Below are positions 49,246 through 58,490 of a stretch of 64,000 nucleotides of DNA, one piece after another (position 1 is the first letter of the stretch; every line of letters begins with the position of its first letter). A model generated the notes under the pieces. The model was not told the origin of the DNA and searched no databases. It saw only the letters and a list, made by a program, of their open reading frames with translations. This DNA comes from Aegilops tauschii subsp. strangulata. Taxonomy: Eukaryota; Streptophyta; Magnoliopsida; Poales; Poaceae. The stretch spans positions 321,993,294-322,057,293 of the forward strand of contig NC_053037.3 of the NCBI RefSeq assembly GCF_002575655.3, given 5' to 3'. Position numbers and translations under genes: made by a program.

Positions 49246-52200
49246 TTACTGTCCAGCCCTTTGCCAATGGTGCTCAATGAGATCCTCCTGAAGTTGAAAG
49301 TGGGTGTTTACATTTTCAATCTCTTTGTAGGTCTTAAGAAAAGCTCTAATGCGGTAAGGGTCTCTAGCTGGTTTGACACGGCTACCCACATTGTCGTAGA
49401 AGAACTCCAAGTTCATTCCTCTCCCATCTTCGAGAATCATATTGTGAAGGACAACACAACATGTCATGATATTTTTCAAGGTCCTCTTGTCCCAAAAACG
49501 AGCAGGACCACGAACAACGGCAAACCTAGATTGCAAAACCCCAAATGCTCTTTCAATGCCTTTTCAGGCTGCCGCTTGCACCCTTGCGAATTCACAATGT
49601 TTTCTAGTTTTGGGATCTTTGATGCTCTTGACAAAGGTGCACCAAGGAGGGTATATACCATCTGCAAGATAGTACCCTTTTGTGTATTCGTGCCCATTGA
49701 TAGTGTAGTTTCCAGAAGGAGCATCACCACTAGCAAGCCTGGCAAACAAATGAGACCGTTGCAACACATTGATATCATTGAGAGTGTCCGGCATACCAAA
49801 GAAGCAATGCCAAATCCATAAATCCTCGGATGCTACGGCCTCTAGCACAATTGTTGCATCACAAGATTTGCCACAATACATTCCCTGCCATGCCTTCGGG
49901 CAATTTTTCCAAGTCCAATGCATTCAATCAATGCTACCTAGCTGTTGGGAAACGTAGCATGCAATTTAAAAAAAATTCCAACACTCACGCAAGATCTATC
50001 TAGGAGATGCATAGCAATGAGAGGGGAAGAGTGTGTCCACGTACCCTCCTAGACCGAAAGTGGAAGCATTTGACAACGCGGTTGATATAGTCAAACTTCA
50101 TCTTGTTCCGACCGATCAAGCACCAAACGTACGGCACCTCCGAGTTCTGCACACGTTCAGTTCGATGACGTCCCTCGAACTCTTGATCCAGCAAAGTGTC
50201 GAGGGAGAGTTTCGTCAGTACTATGGCGTGGTGACGGTGATGGTGAAGTGATCCGCGCAGGGCTTCGCCTAAGCACTACGTGAATATGACCGGAGGCGTA
50301 AGCTGTGGAGGGGGGCGCCGCACATGGCTTGGAACAATTGATGTGTGTTGTAGGCGCCCCCCCATGTATAGAAAGGAGGGAGGGGAGGAGGCCGGTCCTA
50401 GGCGCGCCCAAGTAGCAGGAATCCTACTTGGGCTCCTAGTTGGATTCGCCCCCCCCCCTTTCCTTTTACCGGAGGGGGAAAGGGGGAAAGAGAGAGAGGG
50501 GGAGAAGGAAAGGGGGGGCCCGCCCCCTCCCCTAGTCCAATTCGGCCTCCTTCCCCGTGGGGGGCGCGCTACCCCTTTGTGGGCTGGTGTGCCTCCCTCC
50601 AATGGCCCATATGGCCCATATCTTCCCCCAGGGGGTTCCGGTAACCCCCTCGGTACTCCGATATGTACCCGATACAATTCGGAACACTTCCGGTGTCCGA
50701 ATACTATCATCCAATATATCAATCTTTACCTCTCGACCATTTCTAGACTCCTCGTCATGTCCGTGATCTCATCCAGAACTCCGAACAACATTCGGTCACT
50801 AAATCACATAACTCATATAATACAAATCATCATCGAACGTTAAGCGTGCGGACCCTACGGGTTCGAGAACTATGTAGACATGACCGAGACACCTCTCCGG
50901 TTAATAATCAATAGCGGAACCTGGATGCTCATATTGGCTCCCACATATTCTACGAAGATCTTTATCAGTCGAACCGCAATGACAACATACGTTATTCCGT
51001 TTGTCATCGGTATGTTCCTTGCCCGAGATTCGATCGTCGGTATCTTCATACCTAGTTCAATCCGGCAAGTCTCTTTACTCGTTCCGTAATGCATCATCCC
51101 GCAACTAAATCATTAGTCACATTGCTTGCAAGGCTTATTATGATGTGCATTACCGAGAGGGCCCAGAGATACCTCTCTGATACTCGGAGTGACAAATCCT
51201 AATCTCGATCTATGCCAACCCAACAAACACCTTCGGAGATACCTGTAGAGCATCTTTATAATCACCCAGTTACGTTATGACGTTTGATAACACACAACGT
51301 ATTCCTCCGATATTCGGGAGTTGCATAATCTCATAGTCAAAGGAATATGTATAAGTCATGAAGAAAGCAATAGCAATAAAACTTAACAATCATTATGCTA
51401 ATCTAACGGATGGGTCTTGTCCATCACATCATTCTTGATGTGATCCCGTTCATCAAATGATAACACATGTCTATGGTTAGGAAACTTAACCATCTTTGAT
51501 TAACGAGCTAGTCTAGTAGAGGCTTACTAGGAACACTGTGTTTTGTCTATGTGTCCACACATGTATCAAATTTCCGGTTAATACAATTCTAGCATGAATA
51601 ATAAACATTTATCATGAAACAAGGAAATATAAATAACAACTTTATTATTGCCTCTAGGGCATATTTCCTTCACTAGCATGTCAGGCCAACCTCTCCTCTC
51701 ATTAGATGTCATCAATTTCTTTGTGTCATCCTCGTTGGGTGCCCGATGATATTTAGGACCAAAGACACGGATGATCACTTTGGCGAATCTACGCACTAAC
51801 TCAATTGTGGTATCTTCACCAATGCGAAGGTACTCATCGGTATAGTCAGCCGGAGCGCCATATGCAATCACCCGCATAGCTGCGGAGATTTTTTGATATG
51901 CACTAAATCCCTTTAAGCCGCAGCATTTCTTCTTTGAGTAAAATACCGACAATTTGCCTCGCAAGCTTGAACAATTTTCACAAAGAGGGATCGACGCATT
52001 CGGTACCTTCTCCGGAAGAGGTGCGATGGATATGTTGGATTCTCCGCGAAGTAGTCTTGCATCAACATCTCGTTCTCGAGATGGCGATTCCGAGGAATGC
52101 AAAGACCGACGATCGATCCTCGCCGCCTCTTTCGGTTCTCGTTTTCGTGCTCCTTCACGGCAAGTGCCATCACTAATGTCTGCTGCCGAAAGGTTGCAAG

Positions 52201-52248
52201 CATCGTCTCAACATCCGAGTCGTTCGAATCGGACGAATCGGAGAGCAA
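49246..52248 (-). pseudogene. Harbinger transposase, split and broken
   Basis: The N-terminal part starts at 52248 (MLSDSSDSNDSD), is broken near 51915, and continues through an LRIGEDTTIEL...VFGPKY region to about 51678. A copia solo LTR interrupts it there. The C-terminal part resumes at 49942, where a stop occurs just before MHWTWKNCPKAW at 49923. The nuclease region then runs to 49564, including GMPDTLNDINVL with its Asp. A second stop follows, and IERAFGVLQSRF (with the probable catalytic Glu) and the C-terminus run to 49246. The family is a DDE nuclease that cuts and pastes at TWA sites. Two in-frame stops, a frame change and the insertion rule out a functional product. Confidence 0.85.
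49943..51672 (-). mobile_element. BARE/Angela-like solo LTR inside the Harbinger transposase
   Basis: The plus strand begins TGTTGGGAAACGTAGC and ends CATATTTCCTTCA, the reverse of a copia LTR. CTAGC flanks both sides (49938-49942 and 51673-51677). No internal sequence remains, so it is a solo LTR of 1730 bp, and it arrived after the Harbinger element. Confidence 0.9.
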
Positions 52249-52837
52249 GAACTTCTATTCCATCTACATGGACAAGAATCGTACGTCGCGTCAATCAACT
52301 AGGCATACCGCTCGGCACAAAGCACAAAACAAACACTAAGACGAGGCATACCGACGGCTCGTGTGGCTGGTGATCCCGGGCGGCGACGAGGGGCGGGCTC
52401 GAGGGCGGTCGATCCCCGGCGGCGACAACGACGAGGGGCGGCTCTTCTCGCCGGATCCGGGGGGGCGATGCAGCGCATCGGTGCTGGAGGGTGGGGGACG
52501 CCCCCGCAGCGCGATCCCGCCCGCAGATTTGGCCGGAATCGCCAGCGGCGGACGGCCGGAACCAAGGGCGGGTGGCGGCGAAAGGAGATGGGGAAAGGGT
52601 GCGGGCTGAAATGTCCCTCCTGCCAACCGCTTCACTGCGATACGGGGCACCGTAGGGGCGAGGCGAAAACCCGCATATTCGCGGGTTGGGGTCGAGATTT
52701 CGCCGCGCCCCTCAAATTTTTTTACAGGCCGGCCGCATTTGCGTGGTTTGTTCGGGCGAGATTTTCCACGCCGACCCGTATTTTGACGATTATTTTATGT
52801 GTTGGGTTTTTTACGGGATCTGCTAGAGTTGCTCTAA

Positions 52838-53504
52838 CCCGGTCGTTGAGCGGGCAGAACGCGGAGGCGACGGCAAACGAGAATAGAAAAAGAAAAAAAA
52901 AGGAAAAATGGCGCAAGGAGGCCACGAGCTCGGCCAGTGTGGGCCCCCGCGCCCGCCGCTCGGAGGGAGAGGCGCACCACGGACGGTGGCGAGGCGCTGC
53001 GCTGCCGCCCACCCACGCGGGGGGCCCTCCCGAGCTCTGACGCCGCGCGTGACGTCGGGCCCGAGGCCGCGCGCGCCCCGGCCTGGCGCCGCGGAGGACA
53101 CGTGTCGTGCCGCCAGAGGCGGAAACCAGGCCCTGGTGGGCGGGTAACGTGCGGGCACACGCGGCTGCTCGACGGCTTTTGGTTGTGAGGGAACGTAAAG
53201 AAAAAAACGGGTAGCGTCACCCCGGCGTGCGACCCAAGCGGCGCCGCACCGCCGAGTAGGCTCTGCCGCCCCCTCTACGTCTGCGCTGCGTGCACCCGGC
53301 CGAGTGCACCTGGATGGCTCGTCTGGTCGTTGGACGGACGAAACGTGTACAGGTGCAATGAACTATGGACTTTTCCTCCAACTCCATCTTGTTGGAGGCC
53401 TCGTCGGCGGATTAGACGGCATCGGTGTGTTTGGAGCCACTCTACATCCTCCTTCCCCCACTTGAGCATGCCACATGTTAATCCGACTTTTAAATTCCCT
53501 ATTA
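52838..53504. other. GC-rich low-copy stretch with a G-box
   Basis: The stretch is CpG-dense. It includes a GTGACGTC (about 53050-53057) and the perfect palindrome GACACGTGTC at 53097-53106, a G-box/ABRE-like core. It resembles gene-proximal DNA, but no supported gene follows on either side within the next 1.5 kb. Long frames across it are products of GC content. Confidence 0.4.
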
Positions 53505-53638
53505 CTCCCTCCTTTCACAGATATAGGATGTTTTAAATATTTTAATACGGACTATGATCGTGTTGAAATGAATGAACAAACACACTAAAATGTGTCTATA
53601 TACATTTAATTTAAAAAAAGTTAGAACATGTTATATCA
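53505..53638. mobile_element. Stowaway-like MITE, right end decayed
   Basis: It begins CTCCCTCCTTTCACAG after a TA and contains ACACACTAAAATGTGTCTATATACAT, a hallmark word of one Stowaway type. It loses its terminal repeat near GTTAGAACATGTTATAT. Confidence 0.55.
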
Positions 53639-53799
53639 TATGCTTAGTTAATAGCCCGATTAATGACAAACCTTATGTAAATTTGCACACAGTGGTATTT
53701 TTGTAACCATGCGGCATTCTCTCCCTCATCATTTTATTTAAAGATTGACCCGTGACATCCTCTAAACCTTAAAATTGCTTATAGAAAAGTATTGAAAAC

Positions 53800-54022
53800 C
53801 CGATGTCAGATTTTTAACCATGTGAAATCTAACGCTCGAGACGACAAATTACGTTGTTACGAGCATGACAATTTTTCTTCAACAGCCTTGCTAAACATCC
53901 TAGCAGAAAAAAAAGCGTGACAAGGATTCTCCATGCTTGCTAAAAAAAATGCAATGCTCGCGATAACATAATTTGTCATTTAGAGCGTCAGATTTACCAT
54001 ATTAAAAAATCCGACGTCAGAT
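53800..54022. mobile_element. Foldback/MITE-like element with about 80-bp imperfect inverted arms
   Basis: The left arm starts GATGTCAGATTTTTAACC and passes GACAAATTACGTTGTTACGAGCAT. The right arm, read in reverse complement, gives GACGTCGGATTTTTTAA and GACAAATTATGTTATCGCGAGCAT. The arms match at most positions over about 80 bp with a short centre. No family is recognised. A half copy is at 47845-47940. Confidence 0.55.
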
Positions 54023-54311
54023 TTGTAGCTAAATCCTATAAATAAACACCACTTGAACCTTTCCAAACCAAAGATAATGAACGAACCAACTCATTCGAAA
54101 TGTGCACCTCCATTTCAATAAATTTGTTTGGTACAACCATGTGACCAATCAGCCCAACAATTCAAAAAATATATAATATCAGAATTATTGTACTATGATC
54201 GGAAACAACAAATATATCAAGTACTATATCCTATTCATTTAGCACACCGCAAAATGCATCCCTGATGATGCCCTTTGTCAACTAAAAAAGCATTTTTGAG
54301 TTCTGAAATTT
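54023..54311. other. AT-rich intergenic stretch
   Basis: No gene, RNA or terminal repeat can be supported here. Confidence 0.4.
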
Positions 54312-54555
54312 TACTAGTCGTACTAGTAAATGTAAGATGTTATGGATATTTCAATATGCACTACATACGGAATGATCGATTGTGGATTTTGCTTTCCATC
54401 ATTTTCCATAGTAGTGAATATGCTCTTGTCTCGACACGGCTTGTTCTGTTCGTTCTGATACGACTGGAACGGATGAACAAACATGCTAGAATGTGTCTAT
54501 ACACATTCAATTAAAAATATATTAAAATATCTTATTCTACCAGTAGTACTACTAT
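54312..54555. mobile_element. Decayed MITE related to 53505-53638, with an internal insertion
   Basis: It shares TAAGATGTTATGGATATTTCAA and CATGCTAGAATGTGTCTATA with the MITE at 53505, but about 90 bp of unrelated sequence (around 54375-54460) sits in its middle. Confidence 0.4.
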
Positions 54556-54595
54556 TGTATTTGTAGAAGCCAATTTAAGATGAATGTTTGTACTA

Positions 54596-54815
54596 CTCCC
54601 TCTGTTCATTTTCATAAGACCTTGAAGACATTTCAGACAATGTACTCCCTCCGTCCGAAAAAGCTTGTCTCAAGCTTGTTCTTCAAATGGATGTATCTAG
54701 CACTAACTTGATGCTAGATACATTCATTTGAGGAACAAGCTTTTCCAGACAGAGGGAGTACAAAACAGCCCATTTTAAATTGTCTGAAATGACTTACAGA
54801 AGAGAACGGAGGGAG
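54596..54815. mobile_element. Stowaway MITE containing a second Stowaway MITE
   Basis: The outer element runs CTCCCTCTGTTC...GAACGGAGGGAG with TA on both sides (54594-54595 and 54816-54817). Inside it lies a complete inner element at 54645-54758. The sequences on either side of the inner element join into one MITE. Confidence 0.75.
54645..54758. mobile_element. Inner Stowaway MITE (114 bp)
   Basis: It starts CTCCCTCCGTCCGAAAAAGC and ends in the inverted copy, flanked by TA (54643-54644 and 54759-54760). It is the same type as the MITE at 63286-63397. Confidence 0.8.
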
Positions 54816-55014
54816 TAGTAAAAAATGGTAGCGGTGGGAGTAGAAGCAAGCAAGAGAAGCGGTCGTACCTGGACAAGATGCCAAACCAGGTGGAAAGGGC
54901 AGGCACGAGTGCATTGCCTTTTGCCCGCTTTCCAATTCCCCTCGCCCTCATCACCTCACCTCACGGGGTGGCCACAGCGATTTACCTGTGTCGCCCCGCC
55001 CCGCCCCACTCCCC

Positions 55015-55251
55015 TCTCTCTTTTATAGCACCCCCTGCCCGCCTGCGTCCTCGGTTTTTCTCCGCTGAGCTTTCCTTCAACCCCGCTCAACTCCCGTCCT
55101 TCCTTCCCTCCTACAAATCTGGTCTGCTGGCCGCTGTTCGCCGCGGCCGCCGGGTCTCTCGCGCTCGCGCTACTACCTCAAAACCCTAGCCACCCTCGCG
55201 ACCCAGTCGATTGGATCGCCCGCTTCCTCCTCGTCCTCCACCCAGACCCAG
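55015..55251 (+). promoter_or_regulatory. Core promoter and first non-coding exon of the Cys/His-repeat gene
   Basis: A TATA-like TTTTATAGC lies at 55021-55029, followed by a pyrimidine-rich leader typical of cereal 5' UTRs (55050-55250). ACCCAG|GTGCGT gives a splice donor after 55251. The exact start of transcription is not visible. The nested MITE at 54596-54815 ends about 200 bp upstream. Confidence 0.55.
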
Positions 55252-57206
55252 GTGCGTCGGCTGCCGGATTCTCCTCGCCCTCCCTACCCGCTTCCATGTC
55301 TGTATGTATGTATATGTCGTTTGCCTTCACCGTCGTTGCCGGGAAGCGCTTCCTCCCGTCTGCTATCGTCTCCGATGCGCGCCGGGGTTTCCTGCCCGCT
55401 TTCCGCCCATCGTTTTGCGCCGATTCGTGCCAGATTCACGACTCTCTGAAACCTGTTTTTTTAGATATCTCTCTCTGACTGTGTACGTGCTTCTTCTTTC
55501 ATGGCTCTTGTGATTCTGTGATGTGCAGAGAAAGTCATGGCAGGCCTGTTTGTTGGTTTTCCCCCGAGATAAGAAATTTTTGGCGGCTTTCATTTATGCG
55601 CTCTTTTCTTTCCTCTCCTTTCCTTTAGCATGTAGCCTTTTGCGCCCCCTTTTTTGTTGCTTTCTGTTCAGGGTGAGCAATCTGGTGATACAAACAGCCG
55701 CCGCTGGAATTTGTTTCTTTACTCCTTTTTCTCATACCAGGTCGTTAGGGATTATGGCTCCGATTTCTAGCTTTTCATGGGCCATTCCTCAGACATGTGG
55801 GCGTGTTTGCCTCAGATTTGTCTTCTCTGTTTCGGTTGCCCTTGTTTATTAGATGACGGACATGGAAGATCGTTTCGGTGGACCTTTTTATCACCTGTCA
55901 CTATTCGTGCTTCGTTAAATTATGGCTGGGTTGATGCGCAAAACTTTAGATTCTGGCGAATGCTAATTACAGAATTAGAGTTATAATAATAATAAACGTC
56001 TTATCGCTTAGCAAAGTGATCGTTTGCTCTGTTTTCTTGGGTATGCAATCCCTTCAGGGGTATGATACAATTCCATTTCTCAACTTTTCGAAAAAAAAAT
56101 CCATTTCTCAAGCGAAGTAAAAAGGTGAAGACTCACGGCGTTTCCTCACGAACTTAGTGAAAACCTGTCATAATATTGTCCAATTGCCCGGTTTGGGTTG
56201 GCGTCGAGGTTTTGGGAATTAAGACTCGGCCAGTTGCCATGGATAACAAGGCTGGCTCTCTCACGAGTAATTACTTATTGATGTCAATGTTTGATCTGAA
56301 AAGCAAATCATAGCTGATGGGATCGTTGTATCTTTATTGATTGGAGGCTCCTCCAAAAGCAATGGCACTAATCCTATGACGAAAAAAGTGCAACAATATT
56401 AAATCTAGGGTAACTACTGCCAGACTGCCAAAAATTGTGGCTTGTCGCAAAGAAATTGGTCACTATAGCTTTTGCAATGTTTAGCAGAAGCCTCCTTTTA
56501 TCAGCCTGGCTGGATGCTAAGGAAGTGCAGCATCCTTAGTTGTGGTAGTGAGACACATAAGAGCCGTACACGAAGTGCCATACTTGTGGCAAAGTTTGGT
56601 TATGCAATTATTGATTGAGGCGTCGTCTAGTTTTAGGTTGTCCCAACTTGTAAGGGCATGCACAAGAATCTGATGCGCACGCTAAGCATATGAAGAATTG
56701 AACACCTTACTATAACTCTTTTAGTTGTGAGTGAAACTACCTTTTTCCTTCTTTTTGAGAAACTGGTCATACAATCATCTCCTGGCAAGTACTCCCTCCG
56801 TCCGAAATACTTGTCATCAAAACGGATAAAAAAGGATGTATCTAGAACTAAAATATGTCTGGATACATCTTTTTTATCCATTTTGATGACAAGTATTTCC
56901 GGACGGAGGGAGTAACACATACTGAACTTCAAAAAATACTGTAGAAGGGATGAGCTAGTAGTAAGTGAATGGGATCACCATGAAGTTGGTGCTATTCTGA
57001 TAACCCTGTGATTGGTACTTCCTATAATGTGTTTTGCAAAAGGAACATGACATAATTTAGCTATAATATGTGGGCTACAGTGTCAGCAACTTTAACATTT
57101 TCCTTCTGATGTGCACTAAAAATAGACAAGTGAAACATGTATTTAGCATGATCTACAATCTCTTATCCACCACATAAATTTTAACAAGACTACGTTATTT
57201 TTGCAG
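55252..57206 (+). other. First intron, in the 5' UTR
   Basis: It runs from the donor GTGCGT (55252) to the acceptor TTTTTGCAG (57206), about 1.95 kb. A Stowaway MITE sits at 56792-56912. Long first introns in the 5' UTR are common in grass genes. Confidence 0.5.
56792..56912. mobile_element. Stowaway MITE in the first intron
   Basis: This 121-bp element has near-perfect inverted halves (CTCCCTCCGTCCGAAATACTTGTC and its complement) and TA on both sides (56790-56791 and 56913-56914). Confidence 0.85.
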
Positions 57207-57273
57207 GGACCGCTGATTTCACTCCTCTGTGTTTTCAACTCACTTGGGCTCTGCGAGAGTGCTGCTATACTGG
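57207..57273 (+). other. Second non-coding exon (predicted)
   Basis: It is bounded by an acceptor (TTTTTGCAG before 57207) and a donor (CTG|GTATAA at 57274). It carries no long frame and is proposed as 5' UTR. The boundaries are from splice signals only. Confidence 0.4.
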
Positions 57274-57701
57274 GTATAATTCAGCATCTTTGATATCTTC
57301 TTTATTATAAGGTCCTACATATCGACATTTTTCTGCCTTGCTACTGCACCTTATGAAGTGTACTTGTTGTTGGTCATCTTATGCAAATCAAAGATGTAAC
57401 TGCATTACTTGTTAAGCAAAAGGTGTCATGCTGTTCAACTTCATTACTTGTTATAAGATAATGTGGTGCTGGTATTCAAATAAACAACAGATGGCAAATG
57501 TTTAATACAGTTGGAACTGCAATATTGAATTACACCTGGCCATCTATAGGTTCTGAGATTTGTTGTCCCCTCAGCTGATATAGTACATGTGTAATCAATC
57601 TTTCTGATCTTTGATCTGTGTAGGCACTTACAGATCAACAAATAAAAACGGTACATATAGACTCATCTCAAAACAATGCTATGCAATGTTATAATATTAT
57701 A

Positions 57702-57821
57702 CTTCCTCCGTCCCGAATTACTTGTCTTACATTTGTCTAGATACGAATGTATCTAGACAGGTTTTAGTGTTAGATACATCCGTATCTAGACAAATCTAAG
57801 ACAGGTAATTTGGGACGGAGG
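57702..57821. mobile_element. Stowaway MITE in the second intron
   Basis: This 120-bp element with terminal CTTCCTCCGTCCCGAATTACTTGTC and its complement is flanked by TA (57700-57701 and 57822-57823). Confidence 0.85.
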
Positions 57822-58297
57822 TACTAATATCTTGAGAGAATATGATTATAAAAGCTAACTATTGAAGTCACTACAAAATTATAAACAGAGTCTGTTAAAT
57901 TTACAAGTTGAAAGATTTAGCATTAGTGTAAACCAACATTATTTTGTTTTGAATTATAAAGGCACTGACAATTCTAAGATCTCTTGATCATGACAGAAGT
58001 GGACATGTCATGACTGTGCTCTCCTTTTAGTAGATAGCTGCTCCTGGTTGTGGTCTTCTTTTCCCTTTGTATGCAATTTTTATGACCCTTTAATGTTAAG
58101 TAGCCTTTTATGGATCTCTTTTTACTTTTGCTGCATGAGCTTTGTAGTTGAGACTTCCTATGTTCTCATCTCATATATTTTTTGCTAATCAGCAGGATCA
58201 TCACCTTCTGTTTGGCCTGAACTGTGGAAGTTTCTAAGTAGAAACTGAGGGTCAGTTCAAAACTTCATCCCACTCACCCCATACATACTGGCGAGAA

Positions 58298-58490
58298 ATG
58301 GACCGTGATGATGTATCTGGCTTTGTTAGCGGGGGTTGCAAGCTGTTCTGAGTTTTCTAACCTAGTAGAAGTTCATAAATAAAGTTATGATACCAGGAAG
58401 TCAGTCAACTGGTGGTTCTTTTCATTTACTAATTGGTTGATGTTTCCGAATTGGAATGGACAAAACTTCTCATGGCCTTGGATTTGGTGA
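58298..58490 (+). promoter_or_regulatory. Four upstream open reading frames in the 5' leader
   Basis: The last exon probably starts at 58196 (after CTAATCAGCAG). Before the main ATG it contains frames at 58298-58351 (17 residues), 58308-58382 (24), 58387-58440 (17) and 58440-58490 (16). The third stop and fourth start overlap as TGATG. The fourth frame overlaps the main start at 58456. Such a leader would be expected to lower or condition translation of the main frame. Confidence 0.6.

Larger units (their letters stand above)
48822..52834 (-). mobile_element. PIF/Harbinger DNA transposon carrying a transposase gene
   Basis: Terminal inverted repeats are GAGCATCTCTAGTAGACCCCG (left) and the complement of CGGGATCTGCTAGAGTTGCTC (right). 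TAA flanks both ends (48819-48821 and 52835-52837), the target-site length and sequence typical of PIF/Harbinger. Without the nested LTR (49943-51672 and its duplication) the element is about 2.3 kb. A minus-strand transposase gene fills its middle. I see no second, Myb-like frame, so it may have depended on a partner element. Confidence 0.85.

Noticed and set aside
52363..53040. A 225-residue frame on the plus strand
   Set aside because: It crosses the right end and target duplication of the Harbinger element and continues into GC-rich flank, so it cannot be one ancient gene.
55252..57206. Additional small coding exons in the first intron
   Set aside because: Frames here are short, lack domains, and are interrupted by a MITE. 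The only supported coding exon starts at 58456.
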